From the NCBI GenBank assembly GCA_955651735.1, contig CATPAM010000141.1:1-6633 (forward strand): DNA of 6,633 nt, read 5' to 3'. Position numbers and translations under genes: made by a program. The DNA is from Candidatus Acidiferrales bacterium. Its GTDB lineage: Bacteria > Acidobacteriota > Terriglobia > Acidiferrales > UBA7541. Shown here one piece after another: positions 1 through 5,674 of this stretch. Each line of letters begins with the position of its first letter. Positions within the stretch are counted from its first letter, which is position 1. A model generated the notes under the pieces. It had not been told where the DNA came from, did not search any database, and saw nothing but the letters and a program-made list of their open reading frames with translations.

Positions 1-1
1 G

Positions 2-1759
2 GGCATGACCACGCGCCATGCGCAGGCGGACATGAACACGATCGCGACGCGCCTGGAACAGCAATATCCGGACTACGACGGGCATTGGGGAGCGAATGTG
101 GTGCCGTTGCGCCAGCAGATCACCGGGGAGCTCCGGCCGGCTCTTTTGATTTTGCAGGGCGCGGTGGCGTTTGTGCTGCTGATTGCGTGCGCGAACGTTT
201 CCAGTTTGCTCCTGGCCCGGGCGGCTGGGCGGGAGCGGGAGATTGGGATTCGCACCGCGATAGGAGCGAGCAGATGGAGAACGGCGCGGCAACTGTTGAC
301 GGAAAGCATTGTGCTTGCGTTGATCGGCGGCGGTGTGGGCGCGACGCTGGCGGTCTGGGGGACGAATTTGATCTTGGCGGCGAGCCCGGCGAATTTGCTG
401 GATTTGCAGCGCGTTCCGCTCGACGTGCGGGTGCTGGCATTCGCGTGCGGGATCACTTTGCTTGCGGGGTTGCTGTTTGGATTTTTGCCGTCGTACCTTT
501 CGGCGCGTGGGGCCATTGCCGACACCTTGAAGGAAGGCGGTCGCGGCGCGTCGGGGGGACGGCAGCGGGGAACGCTGCGAAGCGCGTTTGTGGTTACGCA
601 AATTGGCCTGGCGCTGGTCCTGCTGGCAGGCTCGGGGCTGCTGATTCGCAGTTTCACTCGTCTGGTAGGAGTTGATCCTGGCTTTGAAGCGAAAAACCTG
701 CTCATGTTTACCGTGACGTTGCCGAATGCAAGATACGGAACGAATGCCGCGCGGCTGGCGTTTTTCCGGCAACTGCTTGACCACGTGGAAAAACTGCCCG
801 GCGTTCGCTCCGCGAGCATGGACAGCTTCCCGCCCCTCTCCGGGCTGGGTGCGGCCACCGGCGTGCGCCTCGCGGGCCAGGCAAATTTCCCAGCGGCGGA
901 CCTGCCGGTGGCGGCAGTGCGCGTGGTCGGCCCGGATTATCTCCGGACCATGGGCGTCCCGCTGCGCGCGGGTCGTATGTTCGATGCCCACGAGCTCACG
1001 GAAATGCGGCACGTCGCGATCGTTAATCAGGCATTCGTCGACCAGTATCTCCCTGGGATTAATCCGCTGGGTCAAAAAATGATTGTCTATATGAAGAGCG
1101 ACGAGGAAGCGGAGAACGCACCCTCGGAAATCATCGGGGTTGTCGGCGACGTTCGGTTGATGGGACTCGACACGGCCGCGCAGCCCATTGTTTATTGGCC
1201 GCACCCGGAGTTGGGCATGTCACGCATGACTATTTTGGTTCGCACCGCCGGCGACCCGATGGGGCTGGTTTCCGCCGTGCGCAACGAGCTCCGGCAAATG
1301 GATCGCAACCAGCCGATGGCCAATGTGGCGACCATGGAGCAGCTGGTCTCGGATTCTTATTCGCGGTCCCGATTCACCATGATGGTGCTGGGAGTGTTTG
1401 CCGACACTGCCCTCCTGCTCGCGGCGGTGGGCATTTATGGCGTCGTGGCGTACACCGTTGCCCAGAGAACCAATGAGATTGGCATCCGCGTTGCGATGGG
1501 CGCGCAGCGTCGCGATGTGTTGCGGTTGATTCTGGGGCAAGGAAGCCGGCTTATATTTTTGGGTGTGGGGATTGGAATCGGGGCCGGTCTGCTTCTCACC
1601 CGGCTGATAGCTGGGATGCTTTACGGGATCAGTGCGACGGACCCGCTGACTTTTGCGGGAGTGGCCTTGCTGCTGATCGCCGTGGCGCTTGTGGCGTGCT
1701 ATGTGCCGGCGCGACGCGCGATGCGAGTGGATCCCCTGGTGGCGCTTCGATACGAATGA
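2..1759 (+). CDS. ADOP-type MacB/FtsX ABC transporter permease, 5' end cut by window edge
   Basis: This is a large inner-membrane permease of the MacB/FtsX class. The reading frame is open to the window edge. The first ATG (position 5) is probably internal, because the sequence there already reads like the end of a MacB periplasmic core domain (GMTTRHAQADMNTIATRLEQ). Counting from that ATG, membrane segments lie near residues 45-72, 95-125, 141-166 and 191-215. A second periplasmic core covers about 220-455, and a second FtsX block with three helices runs from about 459 to the end. The two halves repeat each other: EIGIRTAIGASRWR (about 79-92) matches EIGIRVAMGAQRRD (about 491-504). The C-terminus YVPARRAMRVDPLVALRYE is typical of the family. 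This duplicated form, usually without an adjacent ATPase, is known as ADOP in Acidobacteria. Such proteins are usually 800-900 residues, so roughly 220-300 are missing upstream. The substrate cannot be told from sequence. No ATPase gene is present in the window. Confidence 0.93.
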   Translation, partial: GMTTRHAQADMNTIATRLEQQYPDYDGHWGANVVPLRQQITGELRPALLILQGAVAFVLLIACANVSSLLLARAAGREREIGIRTAIGASRWRTARQLLTESIVLALIGGGVGATLAVWGTNLILAASPANLLDLQRVPLDVRVLAFACGITLLAGLLFGFLPSYLSARGAIADTLKEGGRGASGGRQRGTLRSAFVVTQIGLALVLLAGSGLLIRSFTRLVGVDPGFEAKNLLMFTVTLPNARYGTNAARLAFFRQLLDHVEKLPGVRSASMDSFPPLSGLGAATGVRLAGQANFPAADLPVAAVRVVGPDYLRTMGVPLRAGRMFDAHELTEMRHVAIVNQAFVDQYLPGINPLGQKMIVYMKSDEEAENAPSEIIGVVGDVRLMGLDTAAQPIVYWPHPELGMSRMTILVRTAGDPMGLVSAVRNELRQMDRNQPMANVATMEQLVSDSYSRSRFTMMVLGVFADTALLLAAVGIYGVVAYTVAQRTNEIGIRVAMGAQRRDVLRLILGQGSRLIFLGVGIGIGAGLLLTRLIAGMLYGISATDPLTFAGVALLLIAVALVACYVPARRAMRVDPLVALRYE

Positions 1760-1783
1760 ACTGAGCGGGAACGCGCGCCGCTT

Positions 1784-2272
1784 CTACTTGTTGGGTTTGA
1801 GCCAGACGATGTCGTACGCGCGGTCGAACGTCACGAACATCAGGCATTCTTCCTTGGCCGTGCAGGTGAACCAGTGCGGTGCCTTGCTGGGCATCATGGC
1901 GAAGCCGCCGGGGCCAAGCACGGTGTCCTTCATCCCTTCCATTCCGGTGGAGACGTATCCTTTCACGATGATCAACTGCTCTTCCGCGGTGTGATAGTGC
2001 GGAGGAACCACGCACTTGGGCGCCGCCTTCATGATGGCGGTGGTGGGGCCGATTTTCATGTCGCCATTTTCCAGGAAGAATTGCAGGCAGTCAGGGCCCT
2101 CTCCCGGCGGGAATTTCACGTCTGCAAGCCGGCGCGCGATCCCGGTCTTGCCGCCGCTTTCGGGCGCTTGCGCGGACAGAGTCACCGCCAACAGTAAACA
2201 AAAACACGCCAGCAATAAATACGTCGCGTGCGCCGAACGATTCGAACGAATACCCGCATGAAGTTTGTTCAT
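1784..2272 (-). CDS. exported small cupin-domain protein
   Basis: A 162-residue protein with an N-terminal Sec signal peptide: basic n-region, hydrophobic core around residues 17-32, and a signal peptidase I site after SAQA (about residue 36). It should act in the periplasm or outside the cell. The mature part is one cupin barrel. Motif 1 is PHYHTAEEQLIIVKG, with H92, H94 and E98 as likely metal ligands. Motif 2 is GGFAMMPSKAPH, supplying H133; the usual Gly and Asn of motif 2 are not conserved. Four cysteines (62, 87, 137, 143) remain in the mature protein and could form disulfides. The ATG at 2272 was chosen because GGAGGG lies 6 bases upstream and the signal peptide starts there. An in-frame ATG at 2341 lies inside the predicted promoter and adds an implausible leader. 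The gene converges on the permease with a 24-bp gap. Enzyme or sensor activity is not predictable; cupins of this size include dioxygenases, isomerases and binding proteins. Confidence 0.9.
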   Translation of the reverse strand: MNKLHAGIRSNRSAHATYLLLACFCLLLAVTLSAQAPESGGKTGIARRLADVKFPPGEGPDCLQFFLENGDMKIGPTTAIMKAAPKCVVPPHYHTAEEQLIIVKGYVSTGMEGMKDTVLGPGGFAMMPSKAPHWFTCTAKEECLMFVTFDRAYDIVWLKPNK

Positions 2273-2278
2273 GGCTGT

Positions 2279-2284
2279 CCCTCC
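2279..2284 (-). promoter_or_regulatory. Shine-Dalgarno GGAGGG for the cupin gene
   Basis: On the minus strand GGAGGG is followed by six bases (ACAGCC) and then ATG at 2272. This is near-ideal spacing and decides the start in favour of 2272 over the in-frame ATG at 2341. Confidence 0.8.
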
Positions 2285-2313
2285 GATTGCCTGGAGCGAT
2301 GCTCGGCGGGGAC

Positions 2314-2341
2314 ATTCTACCTGCCTACGGAATGCGGGCAA
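2314..2341 (-). promoter_or_regulatory. candidate sigma70 promoter of the cupin gene
   Basis: On the minus strand TTGCCC (2341-2336) and TAGAAT (2319-2314) are separated by 16 bp. The -10 matches consensus at 5 of 6 bases and the -35 at 4 of 6. The predicted transcript would start near 2307, leaving a leader of about 35 nt that contains the GGAGGG ribosome site. The box lies in the divergent region shared with the YihY gene. Confidence 0.5.
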
Positions 2342-2376
2342 GGGTCATCTCGTGGGGCGATCAGCACGATGGCGGG

Positions 2377-2404
2377 TTGGGAAAATCGGCAGCGCGGGTA
2401 TAAT
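2377..2404 (+). promoter_or_regulatory. candidate promoter of the YihY gene, with a perfect TATAAT close to the ATG
   Basis: TTGGGA (2377-2382) and a perfect TATAAT (2399-2404) are separated by 16 bp. Transcription would be expected to start about 7 nt after the -10 box, near 2411, while the ATG is at 2413. The mRNA would then have a leader of only a few bases. No Shine-Dalgarno sequence precedes the ATG (the bases before it are GCCGAGCG), which fits leaderless initiation. The alternative is that the TATAAT is chance and the real promoter lies further upstream. Confidence 0.55.
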
Positions 2405-2412
2405 GCCGAGCG

Positions 2413-3255
2413 ATGATTGCATCCGCCGCCGTTTCGAAGCGCGCGCTGAGCATGTTCGGGAGAGTGTTTCCCCGCTGCAGCATGATCGCGCAGGCCATCG
2501 CGTTTAATCTCTTCCTCGCGTTCTCCCCTACTATGCTGATTGCCGTCGGTTTAGCCACCAGTCCGATTGGCCTGCGCACCAACCTGTTCGATTTGATTTC
2601 CGATTTGACAAGTTTCCTGCCACCGGGAAGCCAGCAAATTGTTTCGGAATTTCTGGTGAGACGCGGACCAGACGCATGGAAGTGGGCGTTGCTCGGTCTG
2701 GGAGGAACGCTGCTCGCCGGCACGCAGGTGATGAGGCTGTTGATGGAAGGAATCCATACAATTTACGGAGATCGCGAACGGCCGGGATTTTTCGCGCGAC
2801 AATTGCGCGCCCTCGCGCTGCTGATTTTGACGATTGCGCCGCTGCTCGTTGCAGCGATCCTGGGTGTATTCGGGAAACCGTTGCGGCGCTTGGTTGGTGC
2901 AGAGCTCGGAAAAGGTACTTCGGTTCAAACGTGGTGGGGCGTTTTTTTCCATGGGATTGCGATTTTGCTGGCCATGATCGCGGTCACCGTCATCTACAGG
3001 TGGGCGCGGCCGAGGCAACAAAGTCTGACCAGCGTTTTGCCGGGCGCGCTGATTGCGACGCTGCTCTGGTGGGCGGCGGACCTGGCGTTTGGATTTTATG
3101 TGCGGAAGATGCCGTATGGAATTATTTACGGTGGACTGGCGGCGGTGATCGGCTTGTTGATTTGGATGGAGCTTTCCACCGTAATTATTTTCTTGGGCGC
3201 AGCGTGGAATGCGGAGCTGGCGGAGAGCCGCAAAGGTGCGCGGGCCATTGGCTGA
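2413..3255 (+). CDS. YihY/BrkB-family (UPF0761) inner-membrane protein
   Basis: A 280-residue polytopic membrane protein of the YihY/BrkB family. Six hydrophobic helices lie near residues 24-47, 90-110, 131-152, 174-196, 208-230 and 236-263, the family's usual number. Family-like stretches are AQAIAFNLFLAFSPTMLIAV in helix 1 and YGGLAAVIGLLIWMELS followed by LGAAWNAEL in the last helix. The N-terminus is short and there is no long cytoplasmic tail, so it is close to a minimal family member. The molecular function of this family is unsettled: it was once mislabelled ribonuclease BN, and some members are annotated as transporters or virulence factors. Position 2413 is taken as the start because it directly follows the TATAAT promoter. 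In-frame ATGs at 2452 and 2482 lack a ribosome site, and starting at 2482 would cut into the lead-up to helix 1. The small gene at 3263 follows after 7 bp, so the two are probably cotranscribed. Confidence 0.9.
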   Translation: MIASAAVSKRALSMFGRVFPRCSMIAQAIAFNLFLAFSPTMLIAVGLATSPIGLRTNLFDLISDLTSFLPPGSQQIVSEFLVRRGPDAWKWALLGLGGTLLAGTQVMRLLMEGIHTIYGDRERPGFFARQLRALALLILTIAPLLVAAILGVFGKPLRRLVGAELGKGTSVQTWWGVFFHGIAILLAMIAVTVIYRWARPRQQSLTSVLPGALIATLLWWAADLAFGFYVRKMPYGIIYGGLAAVIGLLIWMELSTVIIFLGAAWNAELAESRKGARAIG

Positions 3256-3262
3256 ACGAACT

Positions 3263-3493
3263 GTGCGCGTAGAGTGCTATGCAGGGTACAAGGGCGACGA
3301 GCGTCCGGTTAAGCTGCAGCTTGGCGAGCAGATGGTCGATATTGCCGAGGTGGAAGACCGTTGGTATTCACCTGGTGCGACATATTTTCGCGTGCTCCTG
3401 GCTAACGGGGAGCGCTATGTCTTGTGCCGCGAAGAGGCCCAGGATGTGTGGACGCTGGAAGCTTTTCGCGCGCGCGGGATACGCGACTGGTAA
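3263..3493 (+). CDS. small conserved hypothetical protein
   Basis: A predicted 76-residue soluble protein starting at a GTG, beginning (M)RVECYAGYKGDERPVKL. I recall this opening from short hypothetical proteins found in Acidobacteria and some other phyla, with no assigned function. Visible features are a beta-rich pattern, two cysteines (C5 and one in YVLCREE, about residue 50) and a mid-protein motif VEDRWYSPGATYFRV. There is no signal peptide or membrane helix. The frame is open back to an ATG at 3209 inside the YihY gene and also contains a TTG at 3248. The GTG at 3263 is preferred because the family-like sequence begins there and it lies 7 bases past the YihY stop. No good Shine-Dalgarno sequence is visible, so translation is probably coupled to the upstream gene. 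The role is unknown; the start is less certain than the gene itself. Confidence 0.7.
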   Translation: MRVECYAGYKGDERPVKLQLGEQMVDIAEVEDRWYSPGATYFRVLLANGERYVLCREEAQDVWTLEAFRARGIRDW

Positions 3494-3494
3494 G

Positions 3495-3650
3495 TTGGTT
3501 GCCGGAGTTCCCCGCATGCTCTTCCAGACGCGAATCATCGCCCCGCGTATTGTCCTGTTGCAATATGCGGTCGCGCCCGACGGCAAGCGCTTCCTGATCA
3601 ATTCGCTGCCGCCTGTGGGAGCTACACCGCTGACGATCTTGACGAAGTGA
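3495..3650 (+). pseudogene. remnant: C-terminal tail of a WD40/PD40 beta-propeller protein
   Basis: The frame here reads LVAGVPRMLFQTR, then QYAVAPDGKRFLINSLPP, then GATPLTILTK and a TGA. This closely resembles the very end of the PD40/WD40-like (TolB/Tricorn-type) propeller domain that ends many acidobacterial Ser/Thr kinases and transcriptional regulators. The typical pattern there is GVPxxLFxTR ... YDVxPDGxRFLxN ... TPxxVVxNW. Only about 51 codons are present. Family-like sequence starts at or just after the stop codon of the preceding gene, and no upstream part is found in any frame. The terminal TGA falls where the family usually has Trp (TGG), which may be a nonsense change. An ATG at 3516 has GGAG 8 bases before it and could yield a 44-residue peptide, but a decayed gene end is the simpler reading. 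Family match is from memory, not a search. Confidence 0.62.
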
Positions 3651-3729
3651 CCTCCGAAGTCCATACGCCCAACGTTTGGACGGCTGGAGGGCTAGCCGAA
3701 GCTGACCCGCGACGGCCGCCTACGATTCG

Positions 3730-3759
3730 TTGACACTAAAATTAACGGGAGCGTATAGT
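3730..3759 (+). promoter_or_regulatory. strong candidate sigma70 promoter of the VWFA gene pair
   Basis: A perfect TTGACA (3730-3735) is followed after 18 bp by TATAGT (3754-3759, 5 of 6 to consensus). The spacer start is AT-rich (CTAAAATTAA), unlike the surroundings. Expected transcription start is near 3766, giving a leader of about 55-75 nt depending on which ATG is used. It lies in the 188 bp between the propeller remnant and the first VWFA gene. Apart from the duplication at 3807-3842, that gap holds nothing else I can name. GTCGAG occurs at 3758-3763 and again at 3774-3779, possibly by chance. Confidence 0.65.
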
Positions 3760-3806
3760 CGAGCTACCGGTCGGTCGAGTGCTCTCCTGGTGTGTGCTTT
3801 CGCGGG

Positions 3807-3842
3807 AAGGTAAAGGGAGAATGCAAGGGAAGGGTAGGATGC
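3807..3842 (+). repeat. 18-nt imperfect tandem repeat carrying two ribosome-site/ATG pairs
   Basis: Bases 3807-3824 and 3825-3842 match at 14 of 18 positions. Each copy starts with AAGG and ends with ATGC, so each places an AAGG 14 bases before an ATG (3821 and 3839). The unit is six codons long and both ATGs are in the frame of the VWFA gene. Translated through, the peptide repeats GKGRM. The result is a duplicated translation start: either ATG could be used, with proteins differing by six residues at the N-terminus. Confidence 0.7.
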
Positions 3843-5653
3843 GGAACCCATTGCTATTCCCGTTCACTCGGCGCACCTCCAGTCTCTTACTAAAGGCTTT
3901 GCTGGTAGCGTCTTGCGGTGCAATCCAGGTGCGGGCGCAGGAAGCACCGGCTAAGAGCGAAACGCAACCGCAGGCGCCTGCCGCACGGGCTCCCAGAAAC
4001 GAACCCTCAGAAGTTTCCACCCGCGACACTCCGCCGACATTTCGCGTACGTGTGAACTTGGTCTTGGTGCGTGTGGTGGTCCGCGATAGCAACGGCAAAG
4101 TGGTTACCAACCTGAAGAAGGAAGATTTCCAACTTTCTGACAACCGGAAGCCACAAGTCATTTCCACATTCAGCACGGAGACTCCGGAATCGCACAAGGC
4201 GGCCACCACTCCGTCGCCCGTGCCCCACCCTGACACAAACGCCTCGGGAGATCCGGCGGCCATCGCGGCGTTACCGCAGCGGTTTGTGGCCGTAGTGTTC
4301 GACGATACCGACATGCTCATCGAGGACACCGTGTGGGTGCGCAGTGCGGCGACGCGCCTCTTTTCATCACTGGCCCCCACCGATCGCGTGGGAGTTTATT
4401 CGACCTCCGGACAGGTCACGCAAGAGTTCACGCAAGAACACGAACGCCTGCAGGAATCCCTGCTGAGCGTGGTTCCGCGGCCAGTAACGGCCAGCGGGAA
4501 TGGTTTTCATGACTGCCCGGAAATCAGCTACTACCAGGCCGACCAGATCGAGAATAAGCACGATGCACAAGCCCTGGCGGTCGCCACGGAAGATGCGCTG
4601 GTGTGCGCGTACGCTGGTGACCCGCGCTTCACCGCACAGGCGCAAGCTTTGGCAGCGATGACCAGCCAGCGTGTGGTGGCCAGCGGCGACTCGCAGACCG
4701 AGTACGTGTACCGCCATCTCGAGGAGATCATGAGAAGGCTGGCGGCTATGCCAGGGCAGCGCGTCATGGCGTTTGTGTCACCGGGTTTTGTCATCACCAC
4801 CATGCTCACCTCGGACTCCTCGTCTCTGATCGACCGCGCGAATCGCTCCAACATCGTGATCAATACAATTGACGCGCGCGGACTCTATACGCCGGACTTG
4901 ATGGGCGACATCGGCGATCCCCCGCATGATTCGGCGCGGACGGTCGGGATCAAGAGCTCCTATCGGGTCCAGGCGCAGTTGGCGCAATCCGACATTCTGG
5001 GACAATTGGCGGACGGAACGGGCGGAACCTTTTTTCACAATCGCAACGACATTGATGAAGGACTGCGCGAGGCTGTGGCGGCGCCGGCCATGTCGTACTT
5101 GCTGGGATTTTCTCCGCAAAACCTCAAGGTCAACGGAGCGTATCACACGCTCAGAGTAACGCTGGCGGGCAAGCAAAAATTCAATGTTCAGGCGCGGCAC
5201 GGATACTACGCGCCGCGCACGATCAAGGATCCGGTGGAGGCAGCCAAGGAAGAGATCCAGGAAGCGCTGTTCTCGCAGGACGAAATCCACGACTTGCCCG
5301 TGGAGCTGCAAACGCAATTCTTCAAGAAGGATCAATCGCAGGCGCGCCTGGCCGTGTTGACCCACGTGGATGTCAAAGGGATTCGTTTTCGCAAAGCGGA
5401 CGGGCGCAACCGCGACGATCTGACCGTGGCAACAGCAATTTTTGACGAGAACGGTAATTTTGTTACCGGTGGGGAGAAGATTGTCGAAATGAAATTGCTG
5501 GACAAAACGGTCGAACGGATGAGCCGCTCGGGGTTCACCCTGAAATCGAGCTTCGATGTCAAGCCCGGGACGTACCTGGTGCGCATGGTGGTCCGCGACG
5601 CGGAGGGCTCGCAGATGGCCGCGCGCAACGGCGCAGTAAGCATTCCGTATTAG
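3839..5653 (+). CDS. exported VWFA-related acidobacterial domain protein (first of tandem pair)
   Basis: A 604-residue exported protein from ATG 3839 (610 from ATG 3821). The signal peptide has an RR n-region and a hydrophobic core (SLLLKALLVAS). It ends either at signal peptidase I site VRA|QE or at a lipobox-like VASC (C26), so a lipoprotein is possible. A Pro/Ala/Glu-rich linker follows. Next is a beta-domain, about 67-111 (VNLVLVRVVVRDSNGKVV...LKKEDFQL), then a von Willebrand A-like domain, about 148-355. The metal site is degenerate: DDTDM (155-159) stands where DxSxS is expected. An insert at about 210-280 holds two cysteines (226, 256) that could pair. Residues about 419-459 (SYLLGFSP ... 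ARHGYYAP) are the family's usual end, and a further 145-residue beta-rich C-terminal region follows. Role unknown; protein-protein contact in the envelope is an inference. It has its own promoter and a paralogue 21 bp downstream. A GTG at 3779 also opens the frame but lacks a ribosome site. Confidence 0.9.
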   Translation: MRNPLLFPFTRRTSSLLLKALLVASCGAIQVRAQEAPAKSETQPQAPAARAPRNEPSEVSTRDTPPTFRVRVNLVLVRVVVRDSNGKVVTNLKKEDFQLSDNRKPQVISTFSTETPESHKAATTPSPVPHPDTNASGDPAAIAALPQRFVAVVFDDTDMLIEDTVWVRSAATRLFSSLAPTDRVGVYSTSGQVTQEFTQEHERLQESLLSVVPRPVTASGNGFHDCPEISYYQADQIENKHDAQALAVATEDALVCAYAGDPRFTAQAQALAAMTSQRVVASGDSQTEYVYRHLEEIMRRLAAMPGQRVMAFVSPGFVITTMLTSDSSSLIDRANRSNIVINTIDARGLYTPDLMGDIGDPPHDSARTVGIKSSYRVQAQLAQSDILGQLADGTGGTFFHNRNDIDEGLREAVAAPAMSYLLGFSPQNLKVNGAYHTLRVTLAGKQKFNVQARHGYYAPRTIKDPVEAAKEEIQEALFSQDEIHDLPVELQTQFFKKDQSQARLAVLTHVDVKGIRFRKADGRNRDDLTVATAIFDENGNFVTGGEKIVEMKLLDKTVERMSRSGFTLKSSFDVKPGTYLVRMVVRDAEGSQMAARNGAVSIPY

Positions 5654-5664
5654 CTTGTGGGTTT

Positions 5665-5669
5665 GGGGG
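5665..5669 (+). promoter_or_regulatory. G-rich ribosome site of the second VWFA gene
   Basis: A run of five G's ends 5 bases before the ATG at 5675. It is not a textbook AGGAGG but is the only purine-rich block in the 21-bp gap, and it supports ATG 5675, where the signal peptide begins. Confidence 0.5.
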
Positions 5670-5674
5670 TACAC

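Noticed and set aside
73..858. 261-codon minus-strand frame opposite the permease
   Set aside because: Low-complexity Ser/Pro/Arg/Ala translation without domains, antisense to a clear FtsX/MacB sequence.
1760..1783. Possible bidirectional terminator between the convergent permease and cupin genes
   Set aside because: The 24-bp gap has no convincing GC stem and no T run on either strand.
3279..3494. Upstream part of the frame that holds the propeller remnant
   Set aside because: This portion overlaps the small gene in another frame and shows no propeller-like sequence. Only the part from about 3495 looks homologous.
3690..3697. 8-bp palindrome GGCTAGCC
   Set aside because: Isolated, not placed relative to a promoter box, and short enough to be chance.
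3779..3820. GTG at 3779 as the start of the first VWFA gene
   Set aside because: No ribosome site precedes it and it lies only about 13 nt from the predicted transcription start. The ATGs at 3821 and 3839 have AAGG at good spacing and lead directly into the signal peptide.
3742..4380. 212-codon minus-strand frame across the VWFA promoter and N-terminus
   Set aside because: It would run through the best promoter of the window, has Ser/Thr/Arg-rich composition and resembles nothing known.
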